A DNA stretch of 52,922 nucleotides, taken from Alphaproteobacteria bacterium. Lineage in GTDB: Bacteria > Pseudomonadota > Alphaproteobacteria > CADEGL01. A program made the position numbers and the translations under genes. Position 1 is the first letter of the stretch. Every line of letters begins with the position of its first letter. The notes beneath the pieces were generated by a model. That model saw nothing but the letters and a program-made list of their open reading frames with translations. It was not told where the DNA came from and made no database searches. This document shows, one piece after another, positions 8,653-16,776 of the stretch. The stretch is from assembly GCA_026400755.1 (NCBI GenBank), contig JAPLOM010000024.1:1-52922 (forward strand), read 5' to 3'.

Positions 8653-9645
8653 TCACGCCGCGCGGTGCGGACGGCTCTCCCATGGCGCGTAGAGGTCGAT
8701 GATGTTGTCGCCCGCGCGGCGGCAGCGCGGGTTGGCCAGCCACAGCCGCAGAAGATGGCGCTTCTTACCCGGCCCGTCGCGATAGGCCTTGCGGCCGTGC
8801 AGGATGTTGTAGTTGTTGATGAATTGCATGTCGCCCGCGCGAAGCCCCATGTGAAGCTGCATTTCGGGCTGGGCGATCACGGCGTCCAGATAATCGAGCG
8901 CTACGGTCTCGTGTGGCGCATAGGACAGGCCGATGCTGTCCATCCAGTCGACCGGATTGCGGTTGTAGCAACAGTGCACCAGGCCATCGTGGATGGCGAA
9001 GACGGGGATTCGTTCGGTATAAGGCGCCTCGCCGGCTGGCTGCTCGCCGCGGCGGTGGTGATGGAAACCGCGTAACAGCGTCTCCATCACGTCCGGCCGC
9101 TCGCCTAGGATCGCGTTGAAGACGGCGGTCACGCTGACGATCACGCTGTGTCCCCCCTCGGCCGCTTCGCCCAAGCAATAGAGGACGGCAAAATCCGAGC
9201 CGTCGGTGTGGAAGGCCAGCGCATGGGTGCCCATGTAGCCGCGGTGCTTGCTGTTCATCGGCAGGCCGCGGTCGACGATGTCTTCGATTTTCTTGCGCGC
9301 GACGGTCTGGTCGACGACGCGGCCCAGATGGCAGCCGACGACGGCGAAGAGCACCGCGTTGCCATCCCGGTCGAAGCGCTCGGCCGGCAAGCCGGACAAG
9401 ACGCTGAAGCCGGTACCGCTCTCCAGGTCGTCGAAGACGCGGGTCAGCAGGGGTTGGCTCAGGGGCAGCGGCACATCCTCGGGCCGGATTTGCCAGAAGG
9501 GCGTGCCTATCGCGATCATGCGCCGCGCGGCCCCCTCGATCTCGGCCAGCATGGCGGGCGTCAACGCCCGAGCCCAACTGCGCGGCTTCGGAAAATCCTC
9601 AGCCGTCCAATCGTTGGCGTCGCGCACGGGTTGCGGCAGAACCAT
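8653..9645 (-). CDS. TauD/TfdA-family Fe(II)/2-oxoglutarate dioxygenase
   Basis: 330 residues with the facial triad of the family: His146-x-Asp148 (FHTDGSD) and His283 (ILHGR), plus Arg300 (HLLRLWLAN) for 2-oxoglutarate binding. Such enzymes hydroxylate small organic substrates such as taurine, carnitine precursors or herbicides; the substrate here is unknown. An open frame runs upstream to 9942, but ATG 9645 has AGGGAA eight bases upstream and starts where the family does. It stands alone on the minus strand, divergent from the small exported protein at 9932. Confidence 0.88.
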   Translation of the reverse strand: MVLPQPVRDANDWTAEDFPKPRSWARALTPAMLAEIEGAARRMIAIGTPFWQIRPEDVPLPLSQPLLTRVFDDLESGTGFSVLSGLPAERFDRDGNAVLFAVVGCHLGRVVDQTVARKKIEDIVDRGLPMNSKHRGYMGTHALAFHTDGSDFAVLYCLGEAAEGGHSVIVSVTAVFNAILGERPDVMETLLRGFHHHRRGEQPAGEAPYTERIPVFAIHDGLVHCCYNRNPVDWMDSIGLSYAPHETVALDYLDAVIAQPEMQLHMGLRAGDMQFINNYNILHGRKAYRDGPGKKRHLLRLWLANPRCRRAGDNIIDLYAPWESRPHRAA

Positions 9646-9931
9646 TGCGTGTTCCCTGGCCGTCGAAACCGTGAACTCAGGATAACACCGCCGCGTGCGC
9701 TTCGAAATGGCGGCCCGGCATGGCCGTTGGGGCCTTCGCATTGCGTCTGGAGCATCGGCCCTATAGACATGCACCGGGTGGCGCCAAAAGCCGCCCGCCG
9801 CGCCGGCTGCCGTCACAAGGCGGCAACATGATCCGGCGATCTTCGCGGCCATGTGCCGCGCGGCGGACGGAATGAGGGGAAAAATGCAACGCCACGCGTT
9901 TAACGCAGACCAAAAAACAATGGAGGGGAAT

Positions 9932-10537
9932 ATGTCCCGCAAGATTCATGCACGAGGCCTGGCATCGTTGGCCGGCGCTTTTGCCGTGACCGCGCTGCTC
10001 GCAGTTTCGGCCCTGCCCGCCCAGGCGGCCAAACCGACCACGACGCCCTTGGCCGCCGAGGCCGAGGAGGTCGATCTGGTGGCAACCGTCGTCTCGGTCG
10101 ACGTTCCGTCGCGCATCGTCGTTCTGCAGAACGACGATGGCAAGCAGGCCAAAGTACAAGTGGGCGACAACGTCCAGCGGTTGGGCGAGATCAAGCCCGG
10201 CGACAAGATCAAGCTGCGTTACTACGAATCCGTCGCGATCGACCTGCGCCGCAATTCCAAGGCCAAGCCCGGCGCCGTCGCCGAGCAAGTGACCGAACGC
10301 GCCCCGGCCGGCCAGCTTCCCGCCGGCCTCGTTGCCCGTCAGGTGACGGTCACGGCCGAAATCACCGCCATCGACTTGAAGAAGAACACGGTGACGCTGA
10401 AGGGCCCGAATGGCGGATTGCACACGGTCACGGCGAAGAAGCCGGACACGCAAGCCGCATTGAAGAAGCTCAAGAAGGGCGACCTGATCGACATCACCTA
10501 CACCGAGGCCATGGCGGCCGAGGTGATGAAGCCGTAA
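9932..10537 (+). CDS. Exported protein with two repeated OB-like modules, unknown function
   Basis: 201 residues. A signal peptide ends at ALPAQAA. The mature part has two similar modules of about 60 residues: one starts VDLVATVVSVDVPSRIVVLQ and ends with KPGDKIKLRYYESVA, the other starts VTVTAEITAIDLKKNTVTLK and ends with KKGDLIDITYTEAMA. The pattern of strands and a late Gly-Asp turn resembles OB-fold/DUF5666-type periplasmic domains. ATG 9932 follows GGAGGGG. A strong terminator at 10561 closes this single-gene unit. Function not known. Confidence 0.8.
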   Translation: MSRKIHARGLASLAGAFAVTALLAVSALPAQAAKPTTTPLAAEAEEVDLVATVVSVDVPSRIVVLQNDDGKQAKVQVGDNVQRLGEIKPGDKIKLRYYESVAIDLRRNSKAKPGAVAEQVTERAPAGQLPAGLVARQVTVTAEITAIDLKKNTVTLKGPNGGLHTVTAKKPDTQAALKKLKKGDLIDITYTEAMAAEVMKP

Positions 10538-10560
10538 CGGATTTTCATAGTCCGATAGCG

Positions 10561-10590
10561 AAGCGCCCCGGCGAAAGCCGGGGCGCTTTT
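10561..10590 (+). terminator. Rho-independent terminator after the OB-like exported protein
   Basis: AAGCGCCCCGGC and GCCGGGGCGCTT form a perfect 12-bp stem with a GAAA tetraloop (10573-10576), ending in TTTT. It lies 23 bases after the stop codon at 10537. Confidence 0.9.
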
Positions 10591-10601
10591 CGTTTCAGCG
10601 A

Positions 10602-10817
10602 ATGGCGGAAACGGAAATCGGTTGCAGCGCGATCCCAGCAGCCATTGGCGGCGGCGTGCCCGAACAGGATTTCCTGCGCATCCTGGGGCTCTATGGCAAC
10701 GGCAAGTTGGATCTGGACGCGTTGATCGGGAAAACGATCCCGTTGGAAGGGATCAACGACGCGTTTCGGGAGTTGGATGCTGGTATCGACACAAGAACGG
10801 TCATAACATTTGCTTAA
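10602..10817 (+). pseudogene. Remnant of a zinc-type alcohol dehydrogenase, C-terminal end only
   Basis: About 50 residues from 10660 onward read like the C-terminus of class III-type Zn alcohol dehydrogenases: a LGLYGNGKLDLDALIG segment, IPLEGINDAF, and a final RTVITF. The catalytic and NAD-binding domains are absent; upstream lies a terminator and the exported protein. The 71-codon open frame has no evident ribosome site. It is best read as a decayed gene fragment left by deletion, in a stretch of 360 bases (10538-10897) with no intact gene. Confidence 0.7.
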
Positions 10818-10897
10818 CAGTTTCAGGATAACAGTCCTCTTGTGATGCGCTCAGGCGACCACCAAATGGAACCGATGTGATCGGAGGGAGAGTTTTG

Positions 10898-11485
10898 ATG
10901 ATCCGCACGTATGCCGTCCGCCTTGCATCCGTGGCCGCCGCCGCGTGCGTGGCAGCTTCTCTGGCCTTTGCCGCGCCGGTTCCGGGCGTGAAACCGGTCC
11001 AGCCGCAACCGGCGGCCGACAAGCTCGCGCCGGGCTTGGCCGTTAATTACACCTACATGATGTTTAGCGATGTCAGCGAAGTGCCCAAGGCGGGCAAGGG
11101 CAAGCCGGGCCCCGCGCTGGCCAACCTCGATCACCGCACCGACAGCGGCAACGTGCTGACGGCCACCAACTCCATGGGCGTGGGCGCGCAGATCAACGGT
11201 TTCATCAAACTCGATAAGCCGGGCACCTACACATTCGAACTTCTGTCGAACGACGGCGTGAAATGGACGCTCGGTGGCGTCATGGTGCACGAGAATCCTG
11301 GCATCCATGGGGACATGCCCTCGCCGCCTATCGAGGTGGCCGTGACCGAGCCTGGCTGGTACGCGTTCGCGATCGACTATTTCCAGCGCAAGGGCACGTC
11401 GGCCCTGCGTCTGAGTTGGAAGCCGCCGGGGGGCCAGGTCATGGTCGTGGTGCCGCCCGAGGCCTTTGCCTCGCTCAAGCCGTAA
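10898..11485 (+). CDS. Exported single PA14-domain protein
   Basis: 195 residues with a signal peptide (cleavage near SLAFAAPVPG). Most of the mature protein is one PA14-like beta-barrel: GTYTFELLSNDGVKWTLGG, a middle VHENPGIHG, then AFAIDYFQRKG and LRLSWKPPGG. PA14 domains bind carbohydrates in many secreted enzymes and adhesins; here no enzymatic domain is attached. ATG 10898 has GGAGGGAG upstream. It stands alone, convergent with the SDR gene. The ligand is unknown. Confidence 0.82.
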   Translation: MIRTYAVRLASVAAAACVAASLAFAAPVPGVKPVQPQPAADKLAPGLAVNYTYMMFSDVSEVPKAGKGKPGPALANLDHRTDSGNVLTATNSMGVGAQINGFIKLDKPGTYTFELLSNDGVKWTLGGVMVHENPGIHGDMPSPPIEVAVTEPGWYAFAIDYFQRKGTSALRLSWKPPGGQVMVVVPPEAFASLKP

Positions 11486-11524
11486 GCGAGTTCGGCGCGG
11501 GCGCTCAGCGTCCGCGCCGTTTCC

Positions 11525-12298
11525 CTAAATCCCGACGATCACCTGGCCGCCGTTCACGCTGATGACCTGGCCGGTCATGAAGTCGGATTCGCCCGAGCAT
11601 AGGAAGCCGACCGTATAGGCCATCTCGACCGCTTCGGCGAAGCGGCCGGCTGGGACCGCCTTGGACTTCTCGCGGATATAATCCATGCCGCCCTTGCGCA
11701 AGGTCAGCTCGGTGATGACAGCACCCGGCGCCAGTGAATTCACCGTGATGCTCCAGGGCGCGAACTCCTTGGCCCAGGCCTTGGTCAGGCCGATCAAGGC
11801 GGCTTTGGCCGCGCAATAGGTCGCGCCATATTCGTGGCCGGTTTGCCCCCAGATCGACGAGACGTTGACGATCTTGCCGCGCTTGCGCGATTTCATGCCG
11901 GGCACCACGGCTTGGGTCGCGAAGAAGGCGCCCTTCACGTGCACGTCGAACATCCGCTGGAACCAATCGGGTGTCACCTCCTCGATGCCCGTCCGCTCCG
12001 CGCCGATGCCGGCGTTGTTGACCAGGACGTCGACCGGCCCCAGCGCCTTTTCGCCCGCGCGGATGGCCTCGGTCATCGCCGCCGTGTCGGCCACGTCGGC
12101 CACGATCACATGCGCCTTGCCGCCTTTATCGCGGATCAGCCTGCCGGTTTCTTCCGCGCCTTCCGGCATGATGTCGTGGACGATGACGGCCGCGCCGCGC
12201 TCGGCCAGAAGCTCCGCATGGCAGCGCCCCATGCCGCGGCCGGAGCCGGTGATGAGGGCGACGCGCCCCTGAAGCGAACGTGCGTTGTCGGCGGTCAT
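11525..12298 (-). CDS. SDR-family oxidoreductase
   Basis: 257 residues, classical short-chain dehydrogenase/reductase. The nucleotide site is TGSGRGMG, the NNAG motif is present, and the catalytic Ser-Tyr-Lys is seen in VNVSSIWG and YCAAKAAL. It ends with the typical SVNGG segment. ATG 12298 is chosen because GGGGGA lies eight bases upstream; ATG 12307 is too close to it. It follows the flavin monooxygenase gene by 23 bases and is probably co-transcribed. Substrate unknown; such pairs often act on alcohol and ketone intermediates in catabolism (inference). Confidence 0.9.
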   Translation of the reverse strand: MTADNARSLQGRVALITGSGRGMGRCHAELLAERGAAVIVHDIMPEGAEETGRLIRDKGGKAHVIVADVADTAAMTEAIRAGEKALGPVDVLVNNAGIGAERTGIEEVTPDWFQRMFDVHVKGAFFATQAVVPGMKSRKRGKIVNVSSIWGQTGHEYGATYCAAKAALIGLTKAWAKEFAPWSITVNSLAPGAVITELTLRKGGMDYIREKSKAVPAGRFAEAVEMAYTVGFLCSGESDFMTGQVISVNGGQVIVGI

Positions 12299-12321
12299 GC
12301 GATCCATCCCCCTTGGTTCGT

Positions 12322-13764
12322 CTATGGGCGGCGCGGCAAAGGCGGCAGGCCCGGCCACTCGTCGCCCAGAAGCTCCAGCTCAGCATAATTGTCGAGATCG
12401 CGGCTGTGGAGCGCGCGGTCTTCGCGATAGAAGGTGCGTGCGATGGCCCGAGCCATCCGCTCGGCGCCCACTTCCACGCCCGGAATGTCGCTCGCCACCG
12501 GCCCGTGGCTCATGGTGGCCGCGTAGTTGAAGCAATGGATGTTCGCCAGCAACGATGCCTTGCCCGGATGTTTCTCGGTGAACTCGAAGGCAGGGCCGAG
12601 ATAGGGGAAGCTGCCCAACTCCGCCAGCTTCTCTTCCGCAGGCGGCACGAAGCGGTCGCGCCACAGCGCGATCTCGTCCGCGAACGCGGCCAGTTCCGGT
12701 CGCAGATGCGGATCGACCGCGAAGCCCGTGCCCAGGATGACGAAGTCGACGCGATGTGTGCCCTTGGGCGTGGTCAGCTCGACCTCATTGCTGGTCATGC
12801 GCGACGATGTCACCGGGCTGCCCAGATGCAGCGTGTAGTTCGGCTGCGCGGTGACCTTGAGAACGGATTCGCGCGGGGCGGCCACGCGGTCACCCATCAC
12901 TTGATAGAGGCTGTGCCAGCGCCATGAATCGTCTGCTTGGGCGAAGCCGTTCATGAAGCCGCCATAGACCACTTGCTTGAAGCGGTTGTAGCGCGGCAAG
13001 TCGTCGCGCCAGACGAACATGGCGATGGAGGCGGCGCCCGCATCCATCGCGGTGACCGCATTGTCGAAAGCGGATGCGCCCGAGCCGATCACCGCGACGC
13101 GCTTGCCCTTCAGCGCGTCGAAGTCGATGTCGTCCATGGTGTGGGCCATGTGGCTGCGCGGCAATCCGGCGAAGGCCGGCAGGATCGCGGGGCCGCCCAG
13201 TCCCTCACGTCCCGTGGCGAAGACCACTTTGCGGGCATAGGCGGTGTCGGGTTTGCCGCCGCGTTGGAGATCGAGGCGGATCAAGCCGTCTTCCGGCGTC
13301 AGTCGATCGACCGCGACGCCGTTCTGCACCGGCAGATTCATCACCTTGCGGTACCAGCGCAGATACTCCATCCACATCCGCGTCGGAATCTTGCCCAACG
13401 CCTGCCAGCCTTCGTCGCCATGCTGCGCTTCGTACCAGGCGCGGAAGGTCAGGCTGGGCAGACCCATCACCGGGCCGGTCAAATGCTTGGGCGAGCGCAA
13501 GGTCGCCATGCGGGCATAGTTGACCCACGGGCCTTCGCGCCCCTCGGGGCTGCGGTCGAACAACACGACGTTGCCGATCCCCTCGCGCATCAGCGCGAAG
13601 GAGGCCGCCATGCCGCAGGTGCCCGCGCCGACGAAGGCGACGTCGTAAACGTGGCGCGCCTTCAGGTGCGCGCGGGGCTTCACCCAATTGGCGGGCGGAT
13701 AGTTGAGGCAAACCAGGTCGTGAGCGAGGCGCCGTTCCAGCGCCGCGAGGCCTTCTTGTTTCAT
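12322..13764 (-). CDS. FAD-dependent NAD(P)-binding monooxygenase
   Basis: 480 residues of the flavin monooxygenase-like class. The FAD-binding GxGxxG is FVGAGTCGMAAS near residue 42, and a second Rossmann site VIGSGASAFDNA is for NADPH; LGTGFAVDPHL near the C-terminus is typical too. Members hydroxylate amines or sulfides or act as Baeyer-Villiger enzymes; the substrate here is unknown. The frame is open to 13917, overlapping yqgE, but the start is placed at ATG 13764, where the family begins; the ribosome site is weak. It is probably in an operon with the SDR that follows. Confidence 0.85.
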   Translation of the reverse strand: MKQEGLAALERRLAHDLVCLNYPPANWVKPRAHLKARHVYDVAFVGAGTCGMAASFALMREGIGNVVLFDRSPEGREGPWVNYARMATLRSPKHLTGPVMGLPSLTFRAWYEAQHGDEGWQALGKIPTRMWMEYLRWYRKVMNLPVQNGVAVDRLTPEDGLIRLDLQRGGKPDTAYARKVVFATGREGLGGPAILPAFAGLPRSHMAHTMDDIDFDALKGKRVAVIGSGASAFDNAVTAMDAGAASIAMFVWRDDLPRYNRFKQVVYGGFMNGFAQADDSWRWHSLYQVMGDRVAAPRESVLKVTAQPNYTLHLGSPVTSSRMTSNEVELTTPKGTHRVDFVILGTGFAVDPHLRPELAAFADEIALWRDRFVPPAEEKLAELGSFPYLGPAFEFTEKHPGKASLLANIHCFNYAATMSHGPVASDIPGVEVGAERMARAIARTFYREDRALHSRDLDNYAELELLGDEWPGLPPLPRRP

Positions 13765-13813
13765 GCTGTCCGTGAAATCGCTTCGGTGAAATTCGCGTTG
13801 ATGAAGGGAGCGT

Positions 13814-14422
13814 TCAGAGATCGATCCCGCGCCGGGCAGAGGCGCGTTGCCATTTGGTCGTGTCATTGTCGTCGAAGATGATGGCCTCGTCGGCGGGGAC
13901 ACTGAACCAGCCCGCATGCGTCATTTCGCCCTCGAGTTGCCCCGCCGACCAGCCGGCGTAGCCGAAGGCTAGCAGCAAAAGGCGCGGGCCCTTGCCGTTG
14001 GCCACGTCGGCCATCACTTCGGGCCGTCCAGACACGGCGATGCGATCCGTGATCTGGATGGTGCCCTCGGTCTTATAGTCGGTCGAATGCAGCAGAAAAC
14101 CCAATTCCGGTCCAACCGGCCCACCGGTGTGAACGATGATCTCGCCCTGCGCACCTTGCGGGTCCTGTCCGGTCGAACTCAGGGTGTCCTTCAAACTCAT
14201 GATCCCCACGGGGCGGTTGACGACGATGCCCATGGCGCCCGTGCTGTCGTGCCGGAGCATGAAGATCACTGTCTCGGCGAAGCGCGGGTCGGGCATGCCG
14301 GGGGCGGCCACCAGCAATTGGCCGGCCAGGGAATTGGCGTCGTCTGCCACGGCCGGCGGCGCGCTCAGCACCGTGAGGAGCGCCAGGATTGCGGCGATGC
14401 GCGGGAAAATCGAGGGCAGCAC
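13814..14422 (-). CDS. YqgE/AlgH family protein with a signal peptide
   Basis: 202 residues matching the YqgE/AlgH (UPF0301) family: GQLLVAAPGMPDPRFAETVI, GIVVNRPVG, HTGGPVGPELGFLLH and AGWSAGQLEGE. The family is normally cytoplasmic and starts directly at the domain. Here an extra N-terminal stretch, IAAILALLTVLSAPPAVADD, looks like a cleavable signal peptide, so this copy is probably periplasmic. The biochemical role of the family is not settled. The ATG at 14422 is the only start that includes this segment. Confidence 0.88.
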   Translation of the reverse strand: MLPSIFPRIAAILALLTVLSAPPAVADDANSLAGQLLVAAPGMPDPRFAETVIFMLRHDSTGAMGIVVNRPVGIMSLKDTLSSTGQDPQGAQGEIIVHTGGPVGPELGFLLHSTDYKTEGTIQITDRIAVSGRPEVMADVANGKGPRLLLLAFGYAGWSAGQLEGEMTHAGWFSVPADEAIIFDDNDTTKWQRASARRGIDL

Positions 14423-14493
14423 GGCGCCGGTTTCCTTCGCTCCGATCCGTCGCCGCTACCTTATCGGCCGCCTCCCGCTGCGGCAAACGCGGG

Positions 14494-15234
14494 TCAGGGC
14501 AGTGCGGTGACGCCGCCGTCCACGATCAGCTCGATGCCCGTGATGAAGGAGGCGCGGTCGGAGAGGAGGAACAGGCAGGCATTGGCCTGGTCCGCGACCG
14601 TGCCCAGGCGGCCCAACGGAATGCGCTCGGCCACGCGGGCCTGGGCCTCGGGTTTGCCCTCCCAGCGCGCCTGCATGGGCGACATTGTCGGTCCGGGCAA
14701 CAGTGCGTTCGAGCGGATGCCGTCCTTCGCATATTGAATGGCCATGGATTTGGACAGCGCGATCAGCCCGGCCTTGGACGCCTGGTAGGCATCCTGGGGC
14801 GCGGGGTCGCCGCGCAGGCATTGGATGGACGAGACATGCACCATGGCCCCGCCGCTAGCAGCCTTCATCAGCGGCACGGCGTGGCGGACGGTCAGCACCG
14901 CGGCGGTCAGGTTGATCGCCATGATCCGGTTCCAGTCCGCGACCGTCATCTCGACGGCCGACTTGTCGCGGTCGAACCACAGAACGGCGGCGGCATTGAC
15001 CAGATAGTCCAAACGGCCCGTGGCGGCGTGGGTGCGCGCGAAGGCATCGGCCACGAAGGCCTCATCGCTGACGTCGCCTTGCAGGTAGAGGGCTTTGCTG
15101 CCCAGCGTCTTGGCTGGCGGCTTCAGGTCGACCAGCGCCACATGCGCGCCTTCAGCCAAGAGCGCTTCCGCGATGGCCAGTCCCATGCCGCCGCCCGCGC
15201 CGGTCACCAGCGCGCTTTTTCCCGCGAAACCCAT
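14494..15234 (-). CDS. SDR-family oxidoreductase
   Basis: 246 residues, classical SDR: TGAGGGMG cofactor loop, Asp at the end of the second strand (ALVDL) suggesting NAD preference, VSSIQCL with the catalytic Ser, and YQASKAGL with Tyr and Lys. The NNAG motif is replaced by VNAAAV. ATG 15234 has GGAGG upstream. It lies between yqgE and the interrupted LivK-type gene; a terminator at 15276-15311 separates it from the latter. Substrate unknown. Confidence 0.9.
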   Translation of the reverse strand: MGFAGKSALVTGAGGGMGLAIAEALLAEGAHVALVDLKPPAKTLGSKALYLQGDVSDEAFVADAFARTHAATGRLDYLVNAAAVLWFDRDKSAVEMTVADWNRIMAINLTAAVLTVRHAVPLMKAASGGAMVHVSSIQCLRGDPAPQDAYQASKAGLIALSKSMAIQYAKDGIRSNALLPGPTMSPMQARWEGKPEAQARVAERIPLGRLGTVADQANACLFLLSDRASFITGIELIVDGGVTALP

Positions 15235-15275
15235 TGCCGTCCTCCGTCGTTTCGTCCGTCCGTTATAGCGAAGGC

Positions 15276-15311
15276 GCAAAAGAAAGACCCGCCGGCTTCC
15301 GCCGGCGGGTC
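15276..15311 (-). terminator. Rho-independent terminator after the LivK-type gene
   Basis: GACCCGCCGGC (15286-15296) and GCCGGCGGGTC (15301-15311) pair over 11 bp with a 4-base loop. On the minus strand the stem is followed by TTTCTTTT, a fair U-rich tail. It ends the minus-strand gene that stops at 15335. Confidence 0.85.
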
Positions 15312-15334
15312 CGTGGGCTAGAACCGAAGTGGCC

Positions 15335-16591
15335 TTACGACTTCTTCGGATAGATCTTCACCGGGTTCGTGCCCAGCTTGAACGGCTCGTTGGCGTTCAC
15401 GAACTTGAACACCGTGAAGTTGTAGACGCCGCAGTCGCCGTTGGCGTCGCAGTTCTTCGGGCCCGTCAGGCCTTGCAGGCCCTTGGTCGCGAAGATGGCA
15501 TCGCGCCGCGCCTTCTTGCCGATATAGCTGTTGCCGTCTTTGTCCGTCTTGATGACCTTCTTGATCGCTTCCACGGCCAACAGCGCGGCGTCATAGCCGA
15601 AATGGTGGAAGCCGCCGACCGGGTCCTCGCCGTACTTGGCCTTGTACTTCGTCAGGAAGTCCGGATAGCCCTTGCCCAGCAAGTCGGGCGAGGTGTCGCC
15701 GACCGTCAGGTTGACCTTGGTGGAGGCGTCGCCCGCGAGCTTCAGGAAGTCGGGCACCAAGGCGCCTTCGGCCGAGACCAGCGTGGCCTTCTCAAGCCCT
15801 GTCACCGAGCCGGCTTGGCGCGTCACGTTCGCCGCGGCGGCTACGAAGATCGGGTAGAAGATGACGTCCGGCTTCTACGTCGCCACCTTGGTCAGCATCG
15901 GCTTCATGTCGGTGTCGTTCGGCGAGATCGCTTCCGCCGGCGTCACCTGGCCGCCCAACTGCTTGAGGTGGTCGAGGAAGACCTGGACATAGCCTTGGGC
16001 ATAGGGGCTGCCGTCATGGATGCCGACAGCCTTCTTGGCACTCAACACTTTGTAAGCCCAGTCAGCGGCGGTGGAGCCCGCCCAATTGTCGTTCCACACC
16101 ACGCGGACGAAGCCGTTATAGCTGGGGTCGCGCTTGGCGTCGGTCAGGTTGGGCGCGGTCGGCGAAACGCCGATCATCGAGATGCCGGCCTTCCACAGGA
16201 TGGGCGCCGCGGGCTTGGCCTCGCTGGAGCAGGTCGGGCCGACGACCACGACGATCTTCTGGTTGGCCGCCAGCTTGGTGGCCGCGGTCTGGCCGCCTTC
16301 CGCGTTGCACGCGCTGTCCTCGGGCACCAGCTTGATCGGATGGCTGCCGATCTTTGCGCCCACGTCCTGGATCAGGATTTCCGCGCCGCGCTGTTCGTCG
16401 ATGCCGAGCGAGGCGTCGGCGCCGGAGATGACGCCCATGAAGCCGATCTGCAGCGGCTCACCTTTGGCCAGTTTGATGACGCCCAGCTCGTCGGTGACGG
16501 GGCCCTTGGTTTCGGCCGCCAGGGCCGGCGCGGCGGACGCGGCCAGCACGGCGAATGCCGCGGCGGTCACCCGCAAGGTCATGCGTTTCAT
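15335..16591 (-). pseudogene. Branched-chain amino acid-type ABC substrate-binding protein, amber-interrupted
   Basis: One 419-codon frame with a signal peptide (ending PALAAETK) and a LivK-like type I periplasmic binding fold: GFMGVISGADASLGIDEQRG near the N-terminus, SCNAEGGQTAATKL-like middle and a final TVFKFVN segment. A single in-frame TAG at 15875-15877 stands where family members continue smoothly (KVAT, stop, KPDVIFYP); a CAG to TAG change would explain it. Both halves keep the family sequence, so the mutation is recent, or the codon is misread or suppressed, or it is a sequence error. No permease or ATPase genes are nearby. ATG 16591 follows AGGAGG. Confidence 0.85.
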
Positions 16592-16703
16592 GTGTTCCTC
16601 CTCAGATACTCGTTAACGCCGCTGCCGGCCGCTTCGATGGGGCACGCCGTTCGTCGATCGCGGTACGAACCGTAAGCCTGCGGATCGCGCAGGCGCAATG
16701 TTC

Positions 16704-16735
16704 TCGCAGTTGCGAAACACCTGTCGCGGTTGCGA
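16704..16735. promoter_or_regulatory. Tandem palindromic operator-like sites upstream of the DMT/rraA operon
   Basis: Two copies of TCGCRGTTGCGA lie at 16704-16715 (TCGCAGTTGCGA, perfect 5+5 dyad) and 16724-16735 (TCGCGGTTGCGA). The copies are 20 bases apart, about two helical turns, and 41 bases upstream of the transporter start at 16777. They lie in the gap divergent to the LivK-type gene, so one regulator could control both directions. The regulator is not identifiable from the sequence. Confidence 0.5.
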
Positions 16736-16776
16736 TGCGCCTGTTAGAACGCCGCATCCGCCACGGATTCCGTGAC

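Noticed and set aside
9646-9931. Search for a gene or clear promoter in the 286-base divergent gap
   Set aside because: I found no convincing frame or promoter pair; only weak AT-rich spots.
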